This document shows positions 1 through 8,325 of a stretch of DNA of 64,000 nucleotides, piece after piece. Every line of letters begins with the position of its first letter. The first letter of the stretch is position 1. Position numbers and translations under genes: made by a program. The stretch is from NCBI RefSeq assembly GCF_014493765.1, contig NZ_JACTVJ010000018.1:124001-188000 (forward strand). The letters are read 5' to 3'. A model generated the notes under the pieces. The model did not search any database and had not been told where the DNA came from. It saw nothing but the letters and a program-made list of their open reading frames with translations. The stretch is from Streptomyces polyasparticus. GTDB lineage: Bacteria; Actinomycetota; Actinomycetes; Streptomycetales; Streptomycetaceae.

Positions 1-445
1 GCACGGCCAGCATCCCGACCGAGGGGAGCATGCGGCGCAGCACGGCGCCGATGAGCAGCGCGACACCGATCAGCAGGGTGCCCGCGCGCCAGACGTCGAA
101 GGCCGTGAGGATCAGGCCGATCGCGGTCACCCCGAGCACCGTGAGCACCGGCCACTGCCGGGCCGGCGCGGGCGCGTCGCCGGGCGCCGCGCGGCCGCCG
201 CCCTCGGGGCGCGCGGTGTCCTTCGTGAACAGGGGGAAGCGGCGGGACTTCTTGACGGGCGGCTCACCGCCGGACACGGCGGAGCGGGCCGTCGGCTCGG
301 CGGGCTCGTGCGCCGCGGACTCGTGCGCCGCGGACTCCGGCTTCCCCGTCGCGACCTCAGGCTCCTGCGCCGCGGACTCCCCCGCCGGCACCGCGCCCTC
401 GGGCCCGGTGCCGTCCGGCGGGACCGCCTCGTTCTCAGCCGACAC
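1..445 (-). CDS. DUF3017 family membrane protein, C-terminal end cut by window edge
   Basis: This gene reads leftward off the window, so only about 148 N-terminal residues are visible. The first ~95 residues are acidic and Ala/Pro-rich, with repeated AAHE-like elements. They are followed by two hydrophobic segments (around [19 protein letters not shown] and [17 protein letters not shown]), which is the usual DUF3017 architecture. The GTG start at 445 lies inside the end of folD and gives an 11-bp overlap, so translation is probably coupled. Actinobacterial folD genes are commonly followed by a DUF3017 gene, and this context supports the call. The biochemical role of the family is unknown. Confidence 0.8.
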   Translation of the reverse strand, partial: MSAENEAVPPDGTGPEGAVPAGESAAQEPEVATGKPESAAHESAAHEPAEPTARSAVSGGEPPVKKSRRFPLFTKDTARPEGGGRAAPGDAPAPARQWPVLTVLGVTAIGLILTAFDVWRAGTLLIGVALLIGAVLRRMLPSVGMLAV

Positions 446-1304
446 CGTGACCACCGGCCGCGCGCTCGGCGGCCTCCACGACGTTGACGAGCAGCTGGGC
501 GCGGGTCATCGGTCCGACGCCGCCCGGGTTGGGCGAGATCCAGGACGCGACCTCGGCGACACCGGGGTGCACATCGCCGACGATCTTGCCGCTCTCGTCG
601 CGCGAGACGCCGACGTCGAGGACCGCGACGCCCGGCTTCACGTCCTCGGGCTTGATCAGATGCGGCACACCCGCCGCGGCCACGATGATGTCGGCGCGCT
701 TGAGGTGGGCGGCCAGATCGCGGGTGCCGGTGTGGCACTGGGTCACGGTCGCGTTCTCGGAGCGGCGCGTGAGCAGCAGCGGCATCGGACGCCCGATGGT
801 CACGCCACGGCCGACGACCACCACCTCGGCACCGTTGATCTCCACCCCGTACTGCCGGAGCAGCGTGATCACGCCGTTGGGCGTGCAGGGCAGCGGCGCC
901 GGCTCGTTGAGGACGAGGCGGCCCAGGTTCATCGGGTGCAGACCGTCGGCGTCCTTGTCCGGGTCCATCAGCTCGAGGATCCGGTTCTCGTCGACGCCCT
1001 TGGGCAGCGGCAGCTGCACGATGTAGCCGGTGCAGGCCGGGTCCTCGTTGAGCTCGCGGACGACGGCCTCGATCTCCTCCTGCGAGGCGGTCGCGGGCAG
1101 CTCGCGCTGGATCGAGGCGATGCCGACCTGCGCGCAGTCGCGGTGCTTGCCGGCGACGTACTTCTGGCTGCCGGGGTCCTCACCGACGAGCACGGTGCCG
1201 AGTCCGGGGGTGATGCCGCGCGCCTTGAGTGCTTCCACGCGAACGGTGAGCTCGGCCTTGATCGCGGCCGCGGTGGCCTTGCCATCGAGAATCTGGGCGG
1301 TCAT
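435..1304 (-). CDS. folD: Bifunctional methylenetetrahydrofolate dehydrogenase/cyclohydrolase FolD
   Basis: FolD interconverts 5,10-methylene-THF, 5,10-methenyl-THF and 10-formyl-THF in the cytosol, supplying formyl groups to purine synthesis. The 289-residue product has the family marks: the YVAGK segment with the catalytic Tyr/Lys, [26 protein letters not shown] and the NADP-loop [11 protein letters not shown]. The length is normal (about 285 aa). I chose the ATG at 1304; an in-frame ATG three codons upstream (1313) is possible. It heads a leftward unit with the overlapping DUF3017 gene. PurN and PurH, encoded about 7 kb away, use its product pool. Confidence 0.97.
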   Translation of the reverse strand: MTAQILDGKATAAAIKAELTVRVEALKARGITPGLGTVLVGEDPGSQKYVAGKHRDCAQVGIASIQRELPATASQEEIEAVVRELNEDPACTGYIVQLPLPKGVDENRILELMDPDKDADGLHPMNLGRLVLNEPAPLPCTPNGVITLLRQYGVEINGAEVVVVGRGVTIGRPMPLLLTRRSENATVTQCHTGTRDLAAHLKRADIIVAAAGVPHLIKPEDVKPGVAVLDVGVSRDESGKIVGDVHPGVAEVASWISPNPGGVGPMTRAQLLVNVVEAAERAAGGHGVG

Positions 1305-1563
1305 GGGTCCCATACTCGCCGATGGAGGGGGCCGGGCTCCAATCGCCTGCCGCCCCGCACCGCGGGGATTGCACCCGCACGACGCCGACCCTGCGCATCT
1401 GGACAAAAGCGCGGCACGCAGGAACCATGTTCGGCCAGTGCCGCGGGCAGTGCCGGGGGTGGGCATAGGCGGACATTACGGATACTCCGGCATGTTGCTG
1501 CAGCAGACCTCCGTGCGCGCCGCGTCGTCCCCGCACGTGTGCAGCAACGGAGGAACCACCCCA
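1305..1563. other. Divergent intergenic region between folD and a membrane-protein gene
   Basis: These 259 bp must hold the folD promoter (leftward) and the promoter of the gene at 1564 (rightward). Read leftward, the stretch at about 1340-1400 is rich in GC hairpins (a GCGGG/CCCGC pair next to GGTGCGGGGC), so folD may have a structured leader. I compared it with the ZTP (pfl) riboswitch consensus often found near folD and purH and did not find its conserved cores. No class is assigned. Confidence 0.35.
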
Positions 1564-2133
1564 ATGAGCTTCGGCGACCCCAACAATCCCTACGGCCAGC
1601 AGCAGGGCCAGCCCGGTTACGGCTACCCGCAGCAGGGCCAGCAGCCCGGATACGGCTACCCGCAGGCCCCGCCGGTACAGCAGCAGTACGGCGGCTACCC
1701 GGGCGGCCCCGTCAGCATGCCGGGCGGTGTGAAGGCCGGCCGCGTCATGCTGTTCGTGATCGGCGGCCTGCAGGTCATAGGCGCCATCCTGATCGCCCTG
1801 ACCGCCATGGCCATCTCGGCAGCGAAGAACGACGAGACGCTCAAGGACGACGTGCAGTTCCAGCAGCTCGCCGACTACTCGGCCGGCGCGCTGTGGGCCG
1901 TCACCGTCGCCGTGCTCGCCTGGGGCATCTTCGCCATCGTGCTCGGTGTGAAGCAGGGCAGCGGCGGCAACGGCGTCCGCATCACCACGATGGTGTTCGC
2001 CATCATCACGGCCGCCCTCGGCGTCTACCCGTTCATCCTCATCGGTCTCGCGCACACCGTGATGGCCGTCCTGATCGCCGTGTTCGTCGGCAAGTCGGAC
2101 GGCGCCGCCTGGTTCCAGCGCCCCCGCTACTGA
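1564..2133 (+). CDS. Small four-segment membrane protein with Gln/Pro/Tyr-rich N-terminus
   Basis: This 189-residue protein opens with about 50 residues built on GYPQQGQ/PGYGYPQ-type repeats, the low-complexity cytoplasmic tail common on streptomycete membrane proteins. Hydrophobic segments follow near VMLFVIGGLQVIGAILIAL, ALWAVTVAVLAWGIFAIVLG, ITTMVFAIITAALGVYPFIL and AHTVMAVLIAVFVG. A strong ribosome site (AACGGAGG at 1546-1553) precedes the ATG. A strong terminator follows 21 bp downstream, so it is probably monocistronic. I do not recognise a functional family beyond integral membrane protein. Confidence 0.85.
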   Translation: MSFGDPNNPYGQQQGQPGYGYPQQGQQPGYGYPQAPPVQQQYGGYPGGPVSMPGGVKAGRVMLFVIGGLQVIGAILIALTAMAISAAKNDETLKDDVQFQQLADYSAGALWAVTVAVLAWGIFAIVLGVKQGSGGNGVRITTMVFAIITAALGVYPFILIGLAHTVMAVLIAVFVGKSDGAAWFQRPRY

Positions 2134-2154
2134 ACCGCGCCATCCGCACCACAG

Positions 2155-2194
2155 GGCCGCACCCCTCTTCATACGAAGGGGGGTGCGGCCTTTT
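2155..2194 (+). terminator. Rho-independent terminator after the 1564-2133 gene
   Basis: An inverted repeat (arms GGCCGCACCCC and GGGGTGCGGCC, loop near TTCATACGAA) is followed immediately by TTTT at 2191-2194. It sits 21 bp past the stop codon. Confidence 0.9.
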
Positions 2195-2239
2195 GCGCGC
2201 GTTCTGCCCTGACGGTGTCCGGCTGCATCGGGGGACGAC

Positions 2240-2440
2240 GTGCGCAGTCCGGACAGCATCATCGCGGTGCCACCGCACCGCACGCCCCCGTACCGACGGT
2301 GGGGCAGGCCGTGGCCCGGCTCGCACCCGGCGAGCCGCGCCACGGTGCAGTGGAACATCGACTGCCTCGCCGTAAAGCTGCACCTCAAGTCACCTGCTGA
2401 ACCGATGAACTCGGGGTCACGGCTCAACGCGGTGCACGAG
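2240..2440 (+). pseudogene. Decayed, internally deleted copy of the FHA-type gene at 2713
   Basis: Three stretches here match the intact gene at 2713-3465 but lie in shifting frames. SIIAVPP (from 2255) matches its N-terminus SIIVVPP. HAPVPTVGQAVARL matches HAPVPTVDQIVERL. WNIDCLAVKLHLK matches WNIDYLAVKLRLK. At the nucleotide level the resemblance runs to about 2435. Roughly 460 bp of the FHA core is missing between the first two stretches, and a second frameshift separates the second and third. It is therefore a broken tandem paralogue directly upstream of the functional gene, not an expressed gene. Confidence 0.8.
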
Positions 2441-2484
2441 GCAGGCACGAGCGCCTGTACGGGGACGCCGCGGCCCGGGTCCGC

Positions 2485-2646
2485 GTGAGCACGCTCCTGG
2501 AGGCCCTGCGCTACGCATGGGATGTCGTACCCGCCCCGTATCAAGGGGAGTTGCGCACCCGCAGTCGGATCCGTCTGCGCGCACTCGACGAGGCGAGGAG
2601 AATCAACAGAACACCCGGCGCGGCGCGACAGGCCATGGCCCCGTGA
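2485..2646 (+). CDS. Possible small protein, 53 aa
   Basis: A GTG-initiated frame of 53 codons (beginning VSTLLEALRYAWDVVP, ending in an Arg-rich helix and QAMAP) lies between the decayed FHA copy and the intact gene. The frame is open back to 2401, and its amino-acid composition looks more protein-like than the surrounding noise frames. There is no clear ribosome site and no family I recognise. It may instead be the tail of another eroded gene, so treat it as tentative. Confidence 0.25.
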   Translation: MSTLLEALRYAWDVVPAPYQGELRTRSRIRLRALDEARRINRTPGAARQAMAP

Positions 2647-2712
2647 AGCTTTCCCCTCCGCCGCGCGATCCCCTTACGCTGACTCCTCTGCGGGGCATGA
2701 GGGGGACTAAAG

Positions 2713-3465
2713 GTGCACAGCATCATCGTGGTGCCACCGGCAGGTGGCGGGGAACGGACACAGCGCGGCGGGCGGATCGAGCTCGCGTCCGGGGAAGTAC
2801 TGCCCTTCGGGCGGGACACACCGGGGAACGGTCTGAAGCTCGGCCATGAAGGGGTGCCGCGGATCGCGGGCGAGATCACCGCCCATCGCGCCTTCTGGAT
2901 CCTCAACAACCTCAGCGACAACCAGACCTACGTGGTGGAGAACCCGGAAGGCGCGGGCGAGCACATCAAGGTCGGGCCCGGCCGGATCGACGCACCGGTG
3001 CCGTTCGAGTTCTCCCGGGTGGTGCTGCCCGCCGGCGGCGATCTGCTCGCGTTCGAGGTGTGGGCGCCGCGCCACACGTACCGCACCGCACCGCGCGGCG
3101 GTCTGTCCGGACCCGCCACCGCACCGGCCTTCGCCCTCGACCGCACCAAGCGGTACTACGCGGTGCTCGCCGCCCTGTGCGAGCCCCGGCTGCGCGGGGA
3201 ACCGCACGCACCCGTGCCCACCGTCGACCAGATCGTGGAACGGCTGCGGCACACCTGGCCCTCGGCCAACCGCTCGTCCGTGTACTGGAACATCGACTAT
3301 CTCGCGGTGAAGCTGCGCCTCAAGCGCGCGGCGGAGGAGTACGCGCCGGGCCTGCGGGTCAACGGCAAGAAGGAATCCCTGGTCTCCCTCGCGCTGCGCT
3401 TCGATCTCGTACGCGAAGAGGACCTCGTCGTCCTCGGCTGCACGGCACCCGAGATGGCGCCATGA
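2713..3465 (+). CDS. FHA-like domain protein coupled to a Ser/Thr kinase
   Basis: This 250-residue cytosolic protein carries an FHA-like N-terminal half: LPFGRDT, then VPRIAGEITAHRAFWILNN and NLSDNQTYVVEN, resembling the GR...SR.H...N.T pattern of phosphothreonine-binding FHA folds, although the usual Ser-Arg is Pro-Arg. The C-terminal ~90 residues (PTVDQIVERL, VYWNIDYLAVKL, GKKESLVSLALRF) look like a small helical, possibly winged-helix, module. The GTG start at 2713 is chosen because it precedes the conserved SIIVVPP. The stop overlaps the start of the kinase gene by 4 bp (ATGA), so the two are translationally coupled. The protein is a likely partner or substrate of that kinase. Confidence 0.8.
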   Translation: MHSIIVVPPAGGGERTQRGGRIELASGEVLPFGRDTPGNGLKLGHEGVPRIAGEITAHRAFWILNNLSDNQTYVVENPEGAGEHIKVGPGRIDAPVPFEFSRVVLPAGGDLLAFEVWAPRHTYRTAPRGGLSGPATAPAFALDRTKRYYAVLAALCEPRLRGEPHAPVPTVDQIVERLRHTWPSANRSSVYWNIDYLAVKLRLKRAAEEYAPGLRVNGKKESLVSLALRFDLVREEDLVVLGCTAPEMAP

Positions 3466-4871
3466 GCGAGACCCCGTACGCCGTGCCCGTGCCGAAGGGT
3501 TTCCGCGTCGGCTCCTGGGAGGTGCTCGCGCCGCTCGCCAGCGGCGCGTTCGGCAGTGTGTACGCGGCGCGGCGCATCGCCGGGGGCGGGCCGGCGGACG
3601 AGGCGGTGAACGAGTCGAAGGGCGCTTCGGCGGACAGGCAGCTGCCGGCCGGGGTCGCGCTCAAGTTCCTGCCCACGGGCACCAGCACGCCGCGCCGCCT
3701 CAACCATCTGCGCGAACTCGCCGAGCGCGAGATCGAGTTGCTCAGCCGGCTGCGCTCACCGCGGCTCATCCGCATGTACGAGACCCTCACGGTGGACGCG
3801 CCCGGCGAGCCGGAGCTCGACGGCGCGACCGTGCTCGTCCTGGAGCGGGCGGAGACCTCGCTGCACGCGCTGCTGAAGCGTTCCACGGCACCGGCCGCCG
3901 GTCCGGCGCTGCTCGCGCAGGTCTGCGAGGGACTGCATCAGCTGCACCACGCGGGCTGGGTGCACGGAGACCTCAAGCCCGCCAACGTCCTTCTGATGAA
4001 GGACGGTTCGGTACGGCTCGCGGACTTCAACCTCGCCGCGGAGATGGAGGGCACCGCCGCCTACTCCCCCGGTTTCTCGACCCCCGACTACACCCCGCCC
4101 GAGCTCCACTGGGCCGAACTCGGCGAACGCGGACGGCAGATCCGGCCGAGCACCGACCTGTGGGCCTTCGGCGTCCTCGCCCATCTCGTGCTCACCGGGA
4201 CGCATCCGCTGCCCGGCGGCACGGCCGAGGCCCGCAGCGACGCGCTCGTACGGTACGCGCGGGGCACCGAGGACCTGCGCCTCTCGCCCGGACTCCCCGA
4301 CGCATGGCGGCAGATCGTCAGGGACTGCCTCGCCCGTACGCACGCGGAGCGGGCGGAGCACGACACGGGATCGCTGCTCCGCCGGGTCGAGCGGGCCGCG
4401 GGCGCGGCTCCCTCGGGCCGGCTGCCGCGGCTGCGGCCGCTGCGCTGGCGCCGGCCCGCCCTGGTGACGGCCGTCGTCGCCGCGCTCGTGGGAGTGGCGG
4501 CCGTATACGAAACGCGCGAGGACGAGGTCGGCTACGGCTACCACCACTGCCCGGCGAAGTCCGTCTGCTTCTTCAGCGAGGAGAACGGCACCGGGCAGAT
4601 GTGCAGTTGGAAGGAGTCGGACACCGACTGGCTCTCGGGTCCCGAGACCTGCCCGTGGACGAGGGACGCACCGGTGCGCTCGGTCTACTACAACGCTGGT
4701 GACCCGGCCGCGTTCGGCGGCGTGGAGTACTTCCGCGGCCGCGATTTCACGCCCGCCGGCTTCGATCTGCAGCGGGAGAGCCGGCGCACCGGCTGCACGG
4801 CCGCGCGCAACCAGGGAAATCTGGCGGGCACGTACGCACCGCTCTCGCACCGGCTCGTGGAGCGGTGCTGA
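3462..4871 (+). CDS. Atypical membrane Ser/Thr protein kinase with exported I36-like C-terminal domain
   Basis: The 469-residue protein has a cytosolic kinase domain (about residues 15-320): glycine loop LASGAFGSVYAA, Lys in GVALKFLP, catalytic loop HGDLKPANV and a metal motif DFN. The usual HRD and DFG are thus HGD and DFN; the key Lys, Asp, Asn and Asp remain, so activity is plausible but unproven. One membrane segment (about 332-352) separates it from a Cys-rich exterior of about 115 residues (CPAKSVCFFSEENGTG, QMCSW) like the peptidase inhibitor family I36/crystallin-type fold. It overlaps the FHA-type gene by 4 bp, suggesting a sensor kinase with its own FHA partner. Confidence 0.88.
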   Translation: MSETPYAVPVPKGFRVGSWEVLAPLASGAFGSVYAARRIAGGGPADEAVNESKGASADRQLPAGVALKFLPTGTSTPRRLNHLRELAEREIELLSRLRSPRLIRMYETLTVDAPGEPELDGATVLVLERAETSLHALLKRSTAPAAGPALLAQVCEGLHQLHHAGWVHGDLKPANVLLMKDGSVRLADFNLAAEMEGTAAYSPGFSTPDYTPPELHWAELGERGRQIRPSTDLWAFGVLAHLVLTGTHPLPGGTAEARSDALVRYARGTEDLRLSPGLPDAWRQIVRDCLARTHAERAEHDTGSLLRRVERAAGAAPSGRLPRLRPLRWRRPALVTAVVAALVGVAAVYETREDEVGYGYHHCPAKSVCFFSEENGTGQMCSWKESDTDWLSGPETCPWTRDAPVRSVYYNAGDPAAFGGVEYFRGRDFTPAGFDLQRESRRTGCTAARNQGNLAGTYAPLSHRLVERC

Positions 4872-5095
4872 GCCCTGAATCGAGTTCCGGGCACCCTGAA
4901 TAGTTAGAGGTTCCACTGGGCCGCAAGGGGCTCGACAATGGTGCGGCGCGCCACGGGGGAGGTGCGCCGACGGGGGCGGCCGGCAACGGCTGCCCTCGCG
5001 TCGCTCAGCCACTGCCGTCGTCCACGCGACCGCGGCGCCCCCATCCGGTGCCGTACAACCAGGGGCGCACGCCTCGGTCAAGGTGGAGTTCGCTG

Positions 5096-5482
5096 ATGCA
5101 TCCCGTCGCCCGCGTGGCCCAGATCCTGTTCCTGCTCGGCGGGCTCGGCATGTTCGCCTTCGCCTTCGAGGAAGCACACACCTCACGGAACGCCACCTTC
5201 GACTTCCGCTACGAGTGCACCACGGTGAACACCGGCACGACGGAGCGCCCCGTCCCCAAGGAGACCTGCGAGGCGACCAACGGCGTCGTCGGCTACACCG
5301 AGGACAGTGAACCGCTGATCGCCGGCCTCGGCGGGGTCGGCCTGATGATCGGCGCCGTGGCCGTCTCGCTCGGCAGCGCGCGCCGCTCCCCCGCCCCGCT
5401 TCCCCCGCAGCAGCCGTACGGCAACCCCGCCTACCCGGCGCCCCCGGGCCAGGCTCCGGCCGGCGCCCCGCAGGGCTACTGA
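5096..5482 (+). CDS. Small two-segment membrane protein
   Basis: This 128-residue protein has an N-terminal hydrophobic segment (ILFLLGGLGMFAFAF), a ~55-residue probably external region with two Cys (YECTTVN and ETCEATN) that could pair, a second segment (LIAGLGGVGLMIGAVAVSL) and a Pro/Tyr/Gly-rich tail. The ATG at 5096 is preceded by AGGTGGAG at 5081-5088; an upstream in-frame ATG at 5048 lacks a ribosome site. The 224 bp in front (4872-5095) contains no feature I can name. It sits 15 bp before the next kinase gene and is probably co-transcribed with it. The family is not recognised. Confidence 0.75.
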   Translation: MHPVARVAQILFLLGGLGMFAFAFEEAHTSRNATFDFRYECTTVNTGTTERPVPKETCEATNGVVGYTEDSEPLIAGLGGVGLMIGAVAVSLGSARRSPAPLPPQQPYGNPAYPAPPGQAPAGAPQGY

Positions 5483-5497
5483 GGGGCCGGACGGACC

Positions 5498-7612
5498 ATG
5501 GATCAGGAACAACTCACCCAGATCCAGGCCGCCTTGGGGCAGGCGGGCGCCGAGCCGCTGCGGTCCGGCGACCCGGGGGCGATCGGCCCGTATGCGGCGA
5601 TCGGCGTCCTCGGCAGCGGCGGCATGGGGCGCGTGTATCTCGCGCGGCCCGCCGACGAGCGGCCGGGGCTCGCCGCGATCAAGGTGATCAGGCCCGAGTA
5701 CGCGGAGGACGCCGAGTTCCGGCGGCGCTTCGAGCGCGAGGCCGCGGTGCACGGCAAGGTCCGCACCCCGCACGCGCCCAGCCTGCTCGGCACCGGGTTC
5801 GAGGACCGGCTCCTTTGGATGGCGACGGAGTACGTGCCCGGGCTCAATCTCGCGGACGCCGTACGGGAGAACGGCGTGCTCGAACCCGCCGGCGTATGGC
5901 GCCTGGTGGGTGAACTCGGGCGGGCGCTCGGCGAGTTGGCGGCGACCGGCATCGTGCACCGGGACCTCAAGCCGTCCAACGTGATCCTGTCCGCGCAGGG
6001 CGTCCACATCATCGACTTCGGCATCTCGCAGGCCGTGGACAGCAGCGCGATCACGAGCACCGGGTCACGGGTGGGCACGCCCGCGTACATGGCGCCCGAG
6101 TATCTGCGCGACGGCCGCTGCGACGCGATCTCGGACGTGTTCTCGCTCGCATGCACCCTGGTGTACGCGGCCACCGGGCACGCCCCGTTCGGCGACGGCA
6201 CCGGTGTGGACGTGATGCACCGGGTCGCGTTCGAGGAGCCGATGGCCGAGGTGATCGGCGAACTCACGCTCGCGGACGCGTCGTTGGCGGCGCTGCTCAC
6301 GGCCTGTCTGACCAAGGACCCCGCGCTGCGGCCGAGCCCGCGGCAGCTGGTCGCGGCGGCGGACGCGCATCCGCGCACCGCCTCCTGGCAGGAGCCGCTG
6401 CACGGCCGGCTCGTCGCACGCGGCCGCGCTTTCGAGATCCTGCACCGCGCCACGGCACAGCAGACCGGCCACTTCCGCGCCCCCACGGTCCGCGCCCCCT
6501 CACCCGCACCGCAGGGCTACGGCTCTGCGCAGGGCGCGGGATACGCCCCGCCTCCGGGCCCGTTCGGACCGTCCACGCCGCCTGGGCAGTACGGGGCGTC
6601 TACCCCGCCTGGTCAGTACGGGGCGTCCACGCCGCCCGGTCAATACGGAGGGCCGACACCACCCGGTCAGCACGGATCCCCTTCCTCCGCCGGACAGTTG
6701 GGGCCGCACACCCCGCCCGGGCAGTACGGGACATCGACACCGCCTGGTCAATACGAGACGTCGACACCACCCGGCCAGTACGGATCCCCATCCTCCGCCG
6801 GACAGTTCGGGCCGCACACTCCGCCCGGCCGGTACGGGTCGCCCGGCCCGGTCGTCGGCCCGTACGGCGGGGGCGGCGCACCGGGGGCGGGTGGCGCGCC
6901 TCATACCCGTACGTCTGCCGCTGCCCGTACCCGCGGCAAGAAGCCCCTTGTGGCCGCCGCCATGGCTCTGACCGTGGCGGCCGTGGCGGTCGGCGCGTTC
7001 CTGCTGACCCGTTCCGACCCTGCCGACGACACCCTGCGGTCGGCCGCGCCGAGCTCCGGCCCGCACGAGACCGCAGGCCCCGGCGACGCCGGCAAGAACC
7101 CCTCCGCGAAGGCGCCCGAGAAGCCGGGCAAGGCCTCCCCCTCCGCGAGCGGCAAGGACGAGGACGGCGCGAAGGACACGACCGCGGGCGGCGAAGGCGC
7201 CTCCGGGATCTCTGGACCGGGCGGCGGCGAGGACACCGAGCCGACGGCCGGCGAGACGGTGGAAGCCGGCACGAGCGGCGGCGATGCTTCCACCAGCACG
7301 GGCGGCGGCGGCAGCGACCCCGAACCCGCCCCGACCAAGACCGCGGCCGCCCCCGCCAAGCCGCCCTGGATCGCCGACTGCACGTATTACTCGGGCACGA
7401 CCGAGACCGTCTACGGCCACCAGGGCACCCGCGTCGTCCAGGTCCAGTGCATGCTCACCAAGCGCGGCTACAGCGTCGGCAGCGCGGGCGTGGACGGCGA
7501 GTTCGGCGAGGACACCCGCACCGCGGTCAAGCGCTTCCAGAGCGCCAAGGGCCTGGACGTCGACGGCCGTGTGGGGCCCAACACCTGGGCGGCCCTGCGG
7601 AGTTGGACGTAA
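5498..7612 (+). CDS. Membrane Ser/Thr protein kinase with 9-residue repeats and exported peptidoglycan-binding domain
   Basis: The 704-residue protein has a canonical Hanks-type kinase domain at about residues 28-295 (GSGGMGRVYLA, AAIKVI, HRDLKPSNV, DFG, GTPAYMAPEYL). A Pro-rich linker contains ten 9-residue repeats (residues 359-448). One membrane segment (about 485-504) follows, then an acidic Ser/Gly/Thr-rich stalk and a C-terminal peptidoglycan_binding_1 domain (about 630-702: GTRVVQVQCMLTKRGY, VDGEFGEDTRTAVKRFQ, VDGRVGPNTWAAL). This is a PknB-like layout in which the outside domain is a single PG-binding module rather than PASTA repeats. It probably senses cell-wall state and signals inward. 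Its closest partner is the small membrane protein 15 bp upstream. Confidence 0.93.
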   Translation: MDQEQLTQIQAALGQAGAEPLRSGDPGAIGPYAAIGVLGSGGMGRVYLARPADERPGLAAIKVIRPEYAEDAEFRRRFEREAAVHGKVRTPHAPSLLGTGFEDRLLWMATEYVPGLNLADAVRENGVLEPAGVWRLVGELGRALGELAATGIVHRDLKPSNVILSAQGVHIIDFGISQAVDSSAITSTGSRVGTPAYMAPEYLRDGRCDAISDVFSLACTLVYAATGHAPFGDGTGVDVMHRVAFEEPMAEVIGELTLADASLAALLTACLTKDPALRPSPRQLVAAADAHPRTASWQEPLHGRLVARGRAFEILHRATAQQTGHFRAPTVRAPSPAPQGYGSAQGAGYAPPPGPFGPSTPPGQYGASTPPGQYGASTPPGQYGGPTPPGQHGSPSSAGQLGPHTPPGQYGTSTPPGQYETSTPPGQYGSPSSAGQFGPHTPPGRYGSPGPVVGPYGGGGAPGAGGAPHTRTSAAARTRGKKPLVAAAMALTVAAVAVGAFLLTRSDPADDTLRSAAPSSGPHETAGPGDAGKNPSAKAPEKPGKASPSASGKDEDGAKDTTAGGEGASGISGPGGGEDTEPTAGETVEAGTSGGDASTSTGGGGSDPEPAPTKTAAAPAKPPWIADCTYYSGTTETVYGHQGTRVVQVQCMLTKRGYSVGSAGVDGEFGEDTRTAVKRFQSAKGLDVDGRVGPNTWAALRSWT
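6572..6841 (+). repeat. Ten 27-bp tandem repeats in the kinase linker
   Basis: The repeats encode ten 9-residue units around STPPGQYGA. Two variant units (PSSAGQLGP and PSSAGQFGP) interrupt the series at positions 5 and 9, suggesting that a five- to six-unit block was itself duplicated. The array lies between the kinase domain and the membrane segment, so copy number would change linker length. Confidence 0.9.
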
Positions 7613-7623
7613 CGGCGAGGAAG

Positions 7624-8325
7624 CTAGTCCTGCTCACCGAGCAGCGGGCGCAGCGGCTTGGGGAGCAGGTCCTCGCACTGCTTCTGGGCCGCGTGGGTGT
7701 TCGCGTCGCGCTCGCAGACGTAGTAGTCGCGGTAGACCAACTGGGCCGTGAAGGTCAGGGCGACCATCGCCAGGGCCAGACCGGCCGTGACCAGACCGCT
7801 CACCGCGGCCGTCGTCTGCGGCTTGCCGGAGCCCGCGACGGGCGCGGGCTGCGTCGGGTCGGGGGTCTTGGGCTTGGCGCGCAGCGAGGTCACGCCCCAG
7901 TAGACGGCGAGCGCACCGAGCAGCAGCGCCGGATACGGCCAGCCGAAGAGACCGAAGAAGAACGCCCACATGCCGCCGAGCAGCGCATAGCGCGCACGGC
8001 GCTGCGCGGGGTCGGTGGGATCCCACCGCATGCCGCCGCCCGGGCCGCCGGGGCCGCCCGCGCCACCGGGACCGCCTTCGGGACCGCCGGGCCGCTGGCC
8101 GAAGCCGCCGGAGGAACGGCCGGGCTGCTGAGCGCTCCAGCCGGGCCCCGAACCCTCGCCGCCTTCGCCGCCCTCGGGGTGACGGGGACGCCAGGGCTGC
8201 TCCGGGGCGCCCTCGGGCGGCGGAGCGAAGGGGTTGTCCTCATCCTTCTTGGTGTCCTGCGGCGCGACCTGCTGGGACTGGTCCTGCGGCGAAGAGGACG
8301 AAGGTGAGGGCATGCGGTCCGGCAT
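7624..8325 (-). CDS. Membrane protein with Pro/Gly-rich N-terminus, DUF-type
   Basis: This 233-residue protein has about 100 residues of charged, Pro/Gln/Gly-rich sequence (including a PGGPGGAGGPGGPGGG run). After RWDPTDPAQRRARYALL come three hydrophobic segments (WAFFFGLFGWPYPALLLGAL, WGVTS and GLVTAGLALAMVALTFTAQL), with a C-terminal Cys-containing tail (YYVCERDANTH, KQCEDLL). It is convergent with the kinase gene (11 bp apart) and divergent from purN. The ATG at 8325 has GGGGAA about 16 nt upstream; an ATG four codons inside is also possible. I know it only as a conserved integral membrane protein beside purN in streptomycetes. Confidence 0.75.
   Translation of the reverse strand: MPDRMPSPSSSSPQDQSQQVAPQDTKKDEDNPFAPPPEGAPEQPWRPRHPEGGEGGEGSGPGWSAQQPGRSSGGFGQRPGGPEGGPGGAGGPGGPGGGMRWDPTDPAQRRARYALLGGMWAFFFGLFGWPYPALLLGALAVYWGVTSLRAKPKTPDPTQPAPVAGSGKPQTTAAVSGLVTAGLALAMVALTFTAQLVYRDYYVCERDANTHAAQKQCEDLLPKPLRPLLGEQD

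Noticed and set aside
30-2375. A plus-strand open frame spanning the DUF3017, folD and membrane-protein regions
   Set aside because: It crosses clear genes on both strands and encodes Arg/Ala/Gly-rich sequence with no domain. It arises from GC bias.
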